Positions 1 to 11,594 of a stretch of 64,000 nucleotides of DNA are shown in pieces. Both the position numbers and the translations under genes were made by a program. The stretch comes from Paralvinella palmiformis. Taxonomy: Eukaryota > Annelida > Polychaeta > Terebellida > Alvinellidae. The notes beneath the pieces are model-generated. The model was not told the DNA's origin. It searched no databases and saw only the letters and a list, made by a program, of their open reading frames with translations. Each line of letters opens with the position of its first letter. Positions within the stretch are counted from its first letter, which is position 1. The stretch covers positions 1,368,001 through 1,432,000 of the forward strand of contig JAODUP010000015.1 of NCBI GenBank assembly GCA_025642065.1, written 5' to 3'.

Positions 1-1019
1 TCCGATAGTCAGGGATTGAGTGGAACAGAGACAACAGAGTGGAGCAATCAACCAGTCGGGAGAAGATTGGGTGTTAAAAGCTGGCACACTGTATGGAATA
101 CACCAAGCTTATTACAGCCATTTTTTTTTTGGCTAATGTAATTTGGTCGTCAAGGAAGAGAATAAACTAGCGACAACTAATGGTCACAACAACAGATGGC
201 TAAATGCGACGGCCACGTAATGTATTGTCCGTGTCGTACACAGGTACTAAGTATATATTGATATTTATAAATAATTGAACATGACGTCATTAATTAAGCA
301 ACTGTGTGAGAAAGCAAGTGCCGTTACGTACGATCGACAGAGGAAGCTTACCACTTTCATCAACACGTAGTTTATTTATGAACAGCTAGTAGTAGTTGGT
401 GAGTAAGTGAGTCAGTGAATCAGTAAGTGAGTGAGTGAGTAGCCCATAATGTGGATTGATGTGTGCCATCGCAGGCCCAATAATACAAACTGGATTGGGC
501 CATCACTTGTTCACGATCTGTTACCTGGGCGAGAGTTTACGTGGGTGGGTGTTTTCTTTACGAGAGACACAGTCCTAGATAGCCCCGAAACATATGGACG
601 ATGAATTCTGTATGAAATCGAAATACGATTTCCACTTCCCTGGTCATTATACAAGTCATTGTCTTTGTTATTGTAACAGGTTTTAGTTTGATGATGTCGA
701 ACAGTTTTGAACCGAGGCTAGGTCTTGATAGATCGGGAACCAGATGCTGTCTAGATATGTGGAAGTGGATGTTTTTGTATGTTTCTGTTCATGTATTTAT
801 AAATAGATTTATGTATAGATTTATTTATTATCAATTTACGTTTCTGTTTTTGAGTTGTTGTAAAACGCCATTTACGTTTGTTAAATATATCAGAACATAG
901 ATTTCTATACTTCTTAGCAATAATAACAATAATGAAGCATATAAAACTGTGAACGATCGATATTATTTGCCTGTTAAAGCACTATTGAATAGGACTTCAT
1001 TTAACCGGTTTAAACCTTT
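1..1019. other. Non-coding, no gene seen
   Basis: AT-rich sequence with short GTGAGTGAGT-type runs near 395-440. I see no exon with splice signals, no protein-like reading frame and no clear mobile element. Confidence 0.5.
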
Positions 1020-1370
1020 TCAACAAACAAAGCATTTCTATCCTCAGCTACAATGCTAAACGCACAATCTCCACATGAACTGAGTCAACATGCAGATACC
1101 TGCAATAGTATCTAACTGGATGATCTCATTTTCGAGTGATGACGTTCTAATCGACAAGCCCCTGTTTTATCATCATTTAATTTTACAAGATTTTTTGGGT
1201 GATCCATAACATCTGCAAAGTGATGTTCCACATTTTCTAAGGCAGATAAATAAATGTATTCATCGCCAGGATTCAGTGGTATATACAGTTGTGTCCCATC
1301 GGCATATTTAACGTCATATCGCTGAGTCATGATCCCAACACTATATGTATACATTGTGAAAACCAAAGAG
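1020..1370 (-). mobile_element. CR1-like non-LTR reverse transcriptase fragment, internally deleted
   Basis: On the minus strand the frame reads YADGTQLYIPLNPGDE, the reverse transcriptase YADD region with D changed to G. It continues to a thumb-like LVKLNDDKTG and then jumps directly to LERHHSKMRSSS, which belongs about 100 residues further on in the related copy at 24062-25045. Nucleotides 1040-1130 are closely similar to 24210-24310 of that copy. The fragment is therefore a dead member of the same family with an internal deletion. Confidence 0.75.
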
Positions 1371-2125
1371 CTAAGGTATTAATCTAATAGTACATGAGAA
1401 AACAAACATATGACATCAGATAAAATGCCATGAATAGACACTCTCTAGTAATACTATTTTTAAGTTGGAAGGTCAAGTAATACTGGCTTATAATGATCAG
1501 ATAGCATTATAACATCATGTTTCACCCAAATTACGTTTGTTTCGGTGTTCCAATCACTTTTTGACGACTCTTGTGATTCATTCAATTCATTATTCAATAA
1601 TTATTTATTTAGATCAACAACAATTACCCTTTCTATAAGTTAAGACATAAATGATAAATTTAAAACACGGGTATTATTCTTTAGAATAGTACAGCTAATT
1701 ACCTTTAATCAGTACAATTAAATTTGAATACTAAATTTATGCAAAACGGAAATCAAAGGAAGAAGAAAAAAATCAATGCAAAGGTAAGCATTTTGGCTCT
1801 TCATGAGAGTTATCTGGGGGTGGATACATGAAGATTATGGAATTTCGAGATGGGTTAAAAAAAAATATCGTATCCATCATATATATATATATTTCTCCAT
1901 TTATTAAACTCCCACACAAATTTGTGAAACACAGCAAAGTAACAATAAGGTATAGTCACAAATTATTTTCATGTAATTTGTGTTGCAAATTAGTTGTGAT
2001 ATAAACAGTGACGTAATGCAATACTCGGAGATAACTAGCATCGCACATACAAAGAGGAAACCTTGATAAATGGTTAATTTAATTAGATATTAGTCGAAGC
2101 AACAAGCAATTGTTAAGCTTTCCAC
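1371..2125. other. Non-coding, no gene seen
   Basis: AT-rich spacer with a short TA run near 1877-1892. No exon or recognisable repeat was found. Confidence 0.5.
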
Positions 2126-2129
2126 ATCC

Positions 2130-2295
2130 ACAAAACTAGAGGGCGCTCCGAACAGTGCGCTGTACAGCTCCAAGTTGCGGGTTAGAATCCGATTCATATA
2201 TGTGTTTGTGGGATTTCTTTCCCTAAAGAATCTGACCCTCGGATATCCCAGGTGTGATTAGCACTTGGGCTCAAACAACACCCACAAAATTATCT
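2130..2295 (+). repeat. tRNA-derived SINE, family C, degraded
   Basis: A tRNA-like head carries a B-box-like GGGTTAGAATCC. It is followed by a body with GACCCTCGG, TATCCCAG and GTGTGATTAGC-type blocks, and these recur in the same order at 6023-6200. The two copies define a third SINE family in this window. Ends are approximate and I found no clear target duplication. Confidence 0.6.
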
Positions 2296-4125
2296 CAACA
2301 GACAGAGAATATTAACATTTTTTAATTTGATGATTATTGTATATTAAGCTAAAAATTACTTCAACGTATATCTGTTGATATTTAAATGACGGATATTTTT
2401 TCCTGCTCTATTTAAGGCTAGATCAATTATCAAAATCCAAGAATGCTACGTAGCTTATAAATATTAATATGTAAACACAATGGATTATTAGCAATATTAA
2501 TCTTTAGTTCATAAAAAAAACGCTGTAATTGAACAGTACGATAGAGTGAGTACCAGTGATCTTACTGGAATCAGCTGTGAGTTGATGCGTGTCGAAGCCA
2601 GGTAATATCATATGTGATAGGTTTCACCGGATGTACGAAATTGGTGCTACTTCCGGTGGTTGCCGACAAATTATGAGAAAATAAATGTCAACCATGAAAG
2701 TAATGTGCTTAGAGAGTACGGAGTAAGTCAACGAAATCTTAGAATAACATCATATTATTGGAATAAAGATATTATAGGCTTTTACCGAACCATGTCCACT
2801 GAAACAAAACGCCAGATAAAGACATTCGTTTCTTGACGAAAATAAAGCTGGCGAAAATGATGATGTAGTGAGCAACATAGTCACATAAGTTTGGACTAAG
2901 AACAAAATATTAGTCCTAGTTCACCGACAACAATATGGCTTTCCTTCGTTGGCAGCAAGAAATGAACAGTATTGCGTTTCATAAAATCCCCCACTGATTA
3001 ATTTTATTGCGCAATCAGTTTCCATTTAATGCAGACTACAGGAGCAATGGGTTTTCTAGAGAGATATTACAAATATGATTGATTCAATTAATTATCTGTA
3101 GAGTGTATATGACGCAAATGATCGCCAGAGAACAGACAAGTGTAATATTTTTAATATTCTCAATGGCTTTGTTTACCGAAAACGGCTTAGCTACAATCCA
3201 CATAATATCCCTAATGATCACGTAATCGAAGTAGATGTATTCTTCCAAGCGCTTAATGTTCATTTTCGAGCCCCCCCCCCAATTTACAAATTCTATTTAT
3301 ACATTGAGATGTGTTCGAGAAATAGGATGTTGGTGAACAAAACCTTTACCAAGGTAGCAATCCCGCAAGCAATATTCCCAGAAAAACAGGATGTCGAAAT
3401 CAAAAACATCTCGTTAGAGTACAGTATGGCAAGGCACCACAAAAGAGGAAGCAGTAAAACTTCAGCGTCATTTTTTGGCTTCATAATCACCAACAATAAG
3501 TTGGAGAACAGGCACATTTTGCTATTATTATCTCTCTTGTGCCGTTTTTTTGACGATAGAGTGTAGTTAGTTGAAGGAATTATCAGCGACGTCTGGTATG
3601 ACAACATCCTAACTACTTAATCATCTACTTAGAGAACGAAAAGTTAATTAGCAACCGCCTTATTCGTTCTTGAATCATCGACTTGGCCAAATAGTCAGGC
3701 ATTTGTGTTTACGCAGAGCGACATACGAACAATAACAGCACCATCCATCCATCCATCCATCATTCCGTACATCTATCAATACGTTGTGTAACCATTCTAC
3801 TTTAAAGTCGCTTATCTAAAAAAATATATATATGGTTATTCTTTCCAAGATATCATATCGTTCTGGCTCATATCACTCGGAAAGGGATCAACATAGTTTC
3901 TGATCGGACAGATGTGTTCTGTATCAACAGCGTTTAATCAGCTAACCCTGTACTGGATAATTGTAATTCGTTAATGTTCGCTGGTATTAGATGGAATAAA
4001 CGAGTATTTAATGATACAGACCATTGCTGGGATTTGACAGACATCTCAATCCAGTAGTACACCTGATCTGCTGCAGCTACATTGAGGAATAGATTTATCT
4101 TTCCTAAATCAAGGATTATCTGTTG

Positions 4126-4131
<6 letters not shown>

Positions 4132-4167
<36 letters not shown>
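4132..4167. repeat. (TA)n microsatellite
   Basis: Uninterrupted alternating TA tract of about 36 bases. Confidence 0.95.
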
Positions 4168-4169
<2 letters not shown>

Positions 4170-4775
4170 TACATATGGCTTCATACTTTAATGCTACCAC
4201 TACTACAACAATAACAACAACTAACAATAATAATAATAAATAATACTGTAAACATCAATCATCATTACTACACAAGAGGGTTTTACAACCCAGCTAGTGT
4301 CGATTTAGTTAAGTGTTAGAATTATTTTTTCTTCCATCTTATTTGTTTTCCCTTCCATATCTGAAATGGTTTGTGATGTACATCCGGGAGACCATGGAAG
4401 CCTTCAAGATGGAAATAGTTCAAGACCTTCCCTGGTTATAACTATTATTCTCCCTTTGGCCCTCTGAGTCTAAATAATTATTAGGTCAAAAAGGCTGAAT
4501 AGCACCCCACTAGGGAATGAGATAACAAAACCGAAGTTTTTTGAAGGATGAAACATCCTTCACCAACGTAGTTAACATTGTATTTCAATCCTATGATTAA
4601 GCGGTCTAAGATGAGATTACTGACAGGCGCTAAAAGCCGAACACCAACATAATGGACAACTACTATTGTTATATCAGTACTTATAATGGCAGCTATAAAC
4701 AAGCGAAATAATCATACAATAACTGGATAGAAATAAGCCATTTATTATTATATAAAGCATAGATATAGAGACAAA

Positions 4776-4777
<2 letters not shown>

Positions 4778-4810
<33 letters not shown>

Positions 4811-4819
4811 TATATATAA
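4778..4819. repeat. (TA)n microsatellite
   Basis: TA tract with one AAT interruption. Confidence 0.9.
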
Positions 4820-5340
4820 TTACACCATAATTATTCGAAAAGATCAGGACCTTAAAATTAATTATAATTAATTATAATAAACATTTAAAGCACTTTATTA
4901 AAACATAAATATTTAATATCTTGAAACTATTAGATTATAAATAAGATCGAAATACATTTTTCATCTTCCAAACATTCGTTTCCCATTCTCAGTCAAATGT
5001 ATGTCAACCATAACAGATTATCAAATCGGACAGATTACTAGATCAATTTTACAAACTTGATGAATGAATGTGAATGAAATATAAAAAAATAAATAGTGTT
5101 TGCCTTCCAAATATATTTTCTTTTGTAAAGTATTTTTTTAATAATGTATTTGGTATTTCACGAGATTCATTTATTCAACAGCCGTATTCAAATGGATTCG
5201 AAAACTTTACTAAATTATTGATATTTGATTTCAGACATTTTAAAATAAAAGTCAATATACATCGAATTCCATTGGCACAGTTATTACATGAACCTTTGTA
5301 TTCTTCGTAGTTTACTGATACGTAGCTTAAAACAAATAGT

Positions 5341-5663
5341 GCATTGATACACAATTTAATATAAATAGTATATGCCTCAATCAATTTCTGATTAAGCTAT
5401 TACCTAATTTTGTGGGATTACTTCAGATAACAATATAATCAAAATCAAAATATTAGCTACCAAGCCCGCGACAGAGCTCTCTCTGTTTTTCACTGTTTAA
5501 TATAAATTGTGTAATGATACATAATTTAATATAAATAGCGTATGGCTAAGTAATTATCTGATTAAATTAGTACATAATTTGTGGGATTACATCAGACGAC
5601 AACAATAAATATTTTTTTTATACCAGAAAACCAACTGTCAAACCTGCGACAGAGCTCTGTTGG
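5341..5663 (+). repeat. Diverged tandem duplication, about 170-bp period
   Basis: Two copies share, in order, AATTTAATATAAATAG, a TCTGATTAA block, TTTGTGGGATTAC, CAGA.GACAA.A and GCGACAGAGCTCT. First copy blocks start at about 5351 and 5467; second copy blocks start at about 5521 and 5646. The copies differ by small indels, so the duplication is old. Confidence 0.75.
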
Positions 5664-6022
5664 GAATGAAACTATCGTATAGTCAACATTGAAGGGAGGG
5701 GGGGGGGACGCTTCCTACGCCAGATCGCCGTGTTACGATGTCGACGTACGAGGACATCTAAATCAATATCAGAACATCGTCTAGGATAACGAATGGCTTG
5801 TACCAGAAACATCGGGCCTTTGTTCTTTTATTAGCAGCTAGTAATGGATGTAGATCTATCACAGCACACAACTGCATATCAAATACGCAGCAACAGATAG
5901 ACAGAAGCAGCAATGGCCTACCCTGTTGTTGATGCTGTTTTGGTGATAGGAACTTAGATTAAGCCAACACGCAGAAATTCTATATATACTGATTTAACGT
6001 TGCAACTTTAATGGCGTTTCGA

Positions 6023-6200
6023 TAAGGGGCGGCGGTTAGAGCAATGCGTTTGTGGGTTCGAATCCGGGTCGTACCTGTATTGGTCGGATTTGTTTCCTTA
6101 AGAAGTCGACCCTCGGTTATACATCCCGGCTAGGTGTTGTTAGTGCCGAGGTTAAATAACTCAACAACAACAGCAGCAACAGGAACAACAACAACAACAA
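6023..6200 (+). repeat. tRNA-derived SINE, family C
   Basis: The head contains a tRNA B box, GTGGGTTCGAATCC. The body contains GACCCTCGG, CATCCCGGC and GTTGTTAGTGCCGAGG. The 3' end is a CAACAA-rich tail. Its block order matches 2130-2295. Confidence is good for tRNA origin and lower for exact ends. Confidence 0.7.
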
Positions 6201-6893
6201 CAATAACAAAAACCACATCAACCGTAGCAGCTTTGGATGCCAGTTACTAACGAGCATAATAATCTGTAATAAAATTAATGATAGAAAGAACTTCATCCCG
6301 ATATTAATAAATGATGATTATTAATGTAAGGATTAGTTACGTGGCTCACATATTGAAGAAACACAGATGATCCTTAATAATAAATGACAATTATAGATTC
6401 TAATTATTAACAACAAACTAATTAGCAGAAATATTTACGGTTAATTAAAATGAGAAATTATCATATTAAATTAGATGATTTATAGTTATATCTGCGCGGA
6501 TGATTATTAGTTATGTACCATATAGCTGGTAGCACAAGGTGTGGTGGGTTGGGGGGGGGGGGGTGTCAGAATGTCTGACTTGGCATCCTTAGATAAACGG
6601 CTATTAGCGAACTGCGTCACATTTCTATATCTGAACGGCCTTGCTTCAGTATAAAAAGGGAAGATGCGGAGCTGTCTAAACAGGAGTTTTAGGAAACCCT
6701 AACATTTTAAAACTTGATGGTATAATGAAGGAATCATCTGGTTACTAGAACGACCGTAATTTGATGAAGTACTATATTGCGCGAAAGCAAACCATGTTTA
6801 AAAAAAATGTTTTTCTACCATGAAAGTAACCGTGATCGTAAACCATCATTAACTGATTATGCAATTATAAACTTTGGAATTCCTCTATAACTG

Positions 6894-7094
6894 CATCCGG
6901 GGCGCCTCCGTGGTCTAGCGGTAGCGTGTTGGACTACATATCACTACCACCCGTGTTCGAATCTCGGCGTGGGCATATCTGAAGGTTGTTTCGTCTTTCA
7001 CTTCGTCTCATTACCTTTGGAAGTCGCTCGGCCCATTTAGCCTACCTTGTGCACAAAAGTGGCCGTAAAACATCAATCATCATCATCATCATCA
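6894..7094 (+). repeat. tRNA-derived SINE, family A, full-length copy
   Basis: The head begins GGCGCCTCCG with an A-box-like TGGTCTAGCGG and a B box GTTCGAATC. The body carries GCATATCTGAAGG, GGCCCATTTAGCCTACC and TGTGCACAAAAGTGGCCGTAAAACATC, ending in an (ATC)n tail. A 10-bp target duplication, TCTATAACTG, sits at 6884-6893 and 7095-7104. Five other copies are in this window. Confidence 0.93.
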
Positions 7095-7104
7095 TCTATA
7101 ACTG

Positions 7105-10086
7105 ACCAATCTATTGAGATACCATGTCAACCTTAACTTTAATTGAACGAATCGTATTTTCTGGATTCAGTAATGTTCAATCCGATCAAACAGAATGGCT
7201 GAAATAAGACATCGGTTCTAATTTGAGTTAAACAAATTGACACGTATCTCAGCCAAAATAAGTTAACCCAGTTGTGTAGGTTATTTTAGCTCAACTGAAC
7301 ATTTGTGTTTTCTTATGTTGACTTGACATTTGCGTTTGTTATCGGTTCAATAATACAGCGTAGTGTACGAGAGTGGATAATTATGGTGGTTTGTAAAACA
7401 CACGGTGATCCAGTATTAGAATGAGGATAACTCTGTTCAATATTTCGCGCCACCACTAATTATCAATTATCGTGTCAGTTATTATCACGTGTAGTTATCA
7501 TTATGGAATGCAATTATTATTATGACGACATGTATTTATCATTATCACGTGTATTAATCACTATCGCGTGTATTAATCATTATCACGTGTGGGTATTGCC
7601 ATAAACGTCAATCAGGCTGGCTTTCTTTCACTACTTAACCTCCTTCTATTGCAGCGATAACGGCATTCATTAGTTATCGCATCCATACAGTCATAACTGT
7701 ATTTATTGGTCCACAAAAAAACTGCACCGAACGCCAACAAACCGGTTCTCCGTTCGCCGTACGTCGGCTCTTTCCCATCGCTCGAATGGCATACGATGAC
7801 GGGCAATTTACGAGAACAGCAAACTTAATAAGTACACTTAATGCATAGGCACCTCGAAGGCTTGTTTAATGCACTTACGTAATGCCGAAGAAGTGGACAG
7901 CTGACGGACAAATACAAGACTATTCCATTCGGGCAACAACAAGAAAAAACCCCGTCAAGCTCCTAAAAGCCTGACCAGTGTTGTGTGGGAGAGTGGTGTT
8001 CTATGCAACCAATTTTTATTGGTCCTTGATGGCAAAACCTCTCCGCTAGGTAGGCACCGTCATTTTAATTATGATAAAAAATTAATTATCATTTTGTATT
8101 GTCATTCGCACTAAGAGTGAACCAAGCGGGCCCTTTCTTGACTTGTGAGGATGCGTATCTGAATACGTACGTTTTAAAGATAATTAATTACAGAAAATCA
8201 TGATTGTTTTGATCAAAAGCGACATCGTCACAATTATGTTAGTAATTATGCCGAATCGATCCCTAATGCGTATTTGGCATGATTATTAGGATTTATCTGT
8301 TTACGAATGTAGAAAACCAAATCGATAATTGTAAATATTAAATTTCAAAATAATCAGATCATGGAACCGAAATTAATTTTCAGGTATATCTGAATTTGAT
8401 TAGATAGGACTGGATTAATGTTACGCAACGATTTTCAGATTTTTTAATCAGATACTTCCCCGTTTGTTAATGTCTCTAAAAAGTGAAGCCATATTTGAGT
8501 CTATGTTGAAGATGAAAATCACGATTCAAAATTAGCTTACTGTTGATTTTTTCTTTTAAAGTTTTTTTAAAGGTTTTGAAATATATAAACAATAAGGAAC
8601 GGATTGTACTTTCGATTAAACGAATAAATTTGTTTATTTCAATGATATTTCGTCCTTGTACTTCAACAATACTAACATGATACTACTACCACTACTACTA
8701 CTGTTACTACGTCTACTACTACTACTACTGCTATCTACTACTACTACTACTACTAATAATAATAATATTAATTTTCATAGTGCTCTAAACAACAAAGTAT
8801 AGTCTAACTACTCGTTCTATTTCTGAAAAGCAGCTCACCTAAATGTAGCATTTTCTTCTTTTAATATTAAACAACAGTCTATCGTAATTGGTGTATCTGT
8901 CGAACGCCATTTTTTAAATTATTATTTCGGTTTCTCCACAACTGGGACTGTTTACTGTCAGAAGTTTAGAACGCCCTTACATGCACTTTTTTCAGGAATT
9001 TAATTTTACGTTTGCCGGAGGAACTATATCAACATGAAATCGATACTTTCTAAGATTAGAATATCTATAAAAATTGCATGAATTAAAAAAAAATAACCCT
9101 AGGATGTTCAATACGTGAAAAAATGAATAGAAGCGAACATGAAAGCCGGACAATATTGTTTAGTGCGTGCACTTCGAATAAAGGACTGACTGAATACGTG
9201 AATTGTTCTATACCCAAATTTGCTTTCATGTCGGTTGTCGTTCAGGAACCTGATATTATCGTATCTAATGTCGGATACATTAATCTAAAGAAACATTCGC
9301 TTTAATATTATTCTCTTGTCTGAATAGAAAAGTCGGCATTAACTCGCTAAAATACAGAGAGTCAATGAAACTGAACCAACGACGAGGTTACGTCGCCTCT
9401 AGAGTTAATAAGCAAAGATAAAAATAGAATACGGTAATCGAAATAGACGTCACGCGAACAGAACAATAACAATAACAACAACAATAACAACACGATGACC
9501 TGACACGAGAGTTGAACATCTCTCAAAACTGCGATTATCGAGAGTAAATCAGGTAAATGTACCCTCATTAAATATCTATCTAATAAAGGTCTAACATAAT
9601 ATGATTTTGGTGATACGATAATTAATTATCAGATTATCATTCCGTACGAGACACAATATTAACTGGATTAGTGAAAATGGTCGATACCAAAAGAAATCGT
9701 AGTTTATCTGGCTTGATTCTGGTTAGTCGAGCTTTTAGGCTGTTTTATGTAAATTATACTTCCTACATCCCCCACGCCTCCCAACCCGAGATATTATTTT
9801 TAAGATCGAACAATGGGAGTCATTTGTGATAGGATCATGCCAGAGGCAGAAACCTGCCCCGATCTATTGTTGCCATCGTCGCCTTGATCGATAATAGGAG
9901 AATAATTCAATTGGTGGCGTTTTCCCGGAGCTCAGATAATTGATTATTTCTGTGTAACAACGGTCTATTATGTCAATGTTGGTGACTAATCAGCGACAAC
10001 AAGTCAATCTGTGGCTATGACATTCCCACACTAAAGTGTATCTATACCAGGTCCCTGACAGCTTATAAAACATAGTAAATAAAATA

Positions 10087-10130
<44 letters not shown>

Positions 10131-10344
10131 GTAGGAAAAACTTCTGAAACATTATGTCCTATGTTAATGTTGTTAACATGGGACAAAATGCAGAAACACA
10201 GTACAAATGTAGAGGTAGAAAAGCTACCGAGGCGAGCACAAAATACCGAAACAAATTCCGCGCATGAGAGACGACAAATCAATACGAGAACATCAAAAAG
10301 TGCACTCGACATACTTCGGTTCTTGCAAATCCGTGCAAAATACA
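7105..10344. other. Gene-poor stretch
   Basis: No supported gene. Visible items are a run of TATCACGTGTATTAATCA-like repeats at 7485-7590, an ACT-rich imperfect trinucleotide array at 8688-8752 and short unconnected open frames. A frame at 7660-7830 follows an AG acceptor-like site but matches nothing I recognise. Confidence 0.5.
10094..10127. repeat. (TA)n microsatellite
   Basis: Uninterrupted TA tract. Confidence 0.95.
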
Positions 10345-10358
10345 ACGAAAGTGTTATG

Positions 10359-10406
10359 ATGATGATTGATGTTCTACGGCCACTTTTGTGTAGGCTAAAT
10401 GGGCCG
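10359..10406 (-). repeat. 5'-truncated stub of SINE family A
   Basis: Only the last 48 bases of the family are present, reading in reverse from the ATG/ATC tail to the GGCCCATTTAGCC block. Both sides carry the same 14-bp sequence, ACGAAAGTGTTATG, at 10345-10358 and 10407-10420. That marks one retrotransposition event that stopped early. Confidence 0.92.
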
Positions 10407-10689
10407 ACGAAAGTGTTATGAACTGACTCGGTACCGTTAATTCCAGTGTACGTTCTGTTCGGTACAGCCGGGTATTTTCTAAAATACGGAACAATAAGGA
10501 TCGATGATTGTTCAATGGTCCTCGGACATTTAGACGGGCCTAATAGTGACAATCGTCGGACTGGCCAGGTCACACGTCGGTCAAACCAACGTGTTCGACG
10601 TTTTTCCGTAGCACTGTATACATACAGAAATGTGAGTATTGTGAGCTATGGTTAGTCCCAAATATTCACCTCGACCCAGGGGTTAATCA

Positions 10690-10742
10690 AATATATATAT
10701 ATATATATATGCGCGTGTATGTATATGTGCGTGTGTGTGTGC

Positions 10743-10774
<32 letters not shown>

Positions 10775-10900
10775 GTGTGTCCGTGTTTGTGTGTGTGTGT
10801 GTATGTGCGTGTGTCAGTGTGTGCGTGTGTGTCCGTGTGTGCGTGTGTCCGTGTATGTATGTGTGTGTGCGTCTGTCCGTGTGTGTATGTGTGTCCATCA
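10690..10900. repeat. (TA)n then long imperfect (GT)n array
   Basis: About 20 bases of TA are followed by about 190 bases of GT/GTGC/GTAT/GTCC variants. Long open frames of Cys/Val on one strand and His/Thr on the other come purely from the repeat. Confidence 0.95.
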
Positions 10901-11223
10901 TATACGCCAGAACCATTAACAGGTGTCCAAACGACCAGTCCCCAATATTCACCTCCACTCACGTCTTAATCAAGTGCGATGTTATCCGAATTAGGACTAG
11001 ATAGCTGACCAACAGAAAAGGTCTGTTTGAATTATTTATCATTTACATAAACCATCAGCTGGGTTAATACTCCGAGGTCAGATATAGGACATCACAAGAA
11101 TACAACAGAAATTTGCCAATACTATTCTAAAGTGCTTATAGTAGCTAATATACAAGTGATTATAATAATGTTTACACATATTGGAGAAAGTAAAATATAC
11201 ATGCAAATCATTTCTACCATAAC

Positions 11224-11255
<32 letters not shown>

Positions 11256-11469
11256 CACAACACGAACAACTGAACATAACAGTTATGATACCGGAATCTG
11301 GATATTATATTAAATTTTGGTAGGTACATAAATTTATCCTAAAGACTCTGACCATTTATTTGTAAATACAACGTAACCTGTATTAATACATTTTAGAGAC
11401 CTTCAACAAAACATTGTCTTCGCTTTATTCAGTCAATGCCATTATGGCGACAATGGAGGATGTTTCTGG

Positions 11470-11538
<69 letters not shown>

Positions 11539-11550
11539 TAGATAAAATAA

Positions 11551-11594
<44 letters not shown>

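Larger units (their letters stand above)
2300..6020. other. Gene-poor stretch with microsatellites
   Basis: Only simple repeats (TA runs, a CATC run near 3744) and an old tandem duplication at 5341-5663 can be supported. Open frames here are short, lack splice context and resemble no domain I know. A C-rich run at 3270-3279 follows TTTCGAGCCC, which resembles a hAT terminus, but no partner end was found. Confidence 0.5.

Noticed and set aside
10683..11004. His/Thr and Cys/Val open frames
   Set aside because: They are translations of the imperfect GT array.
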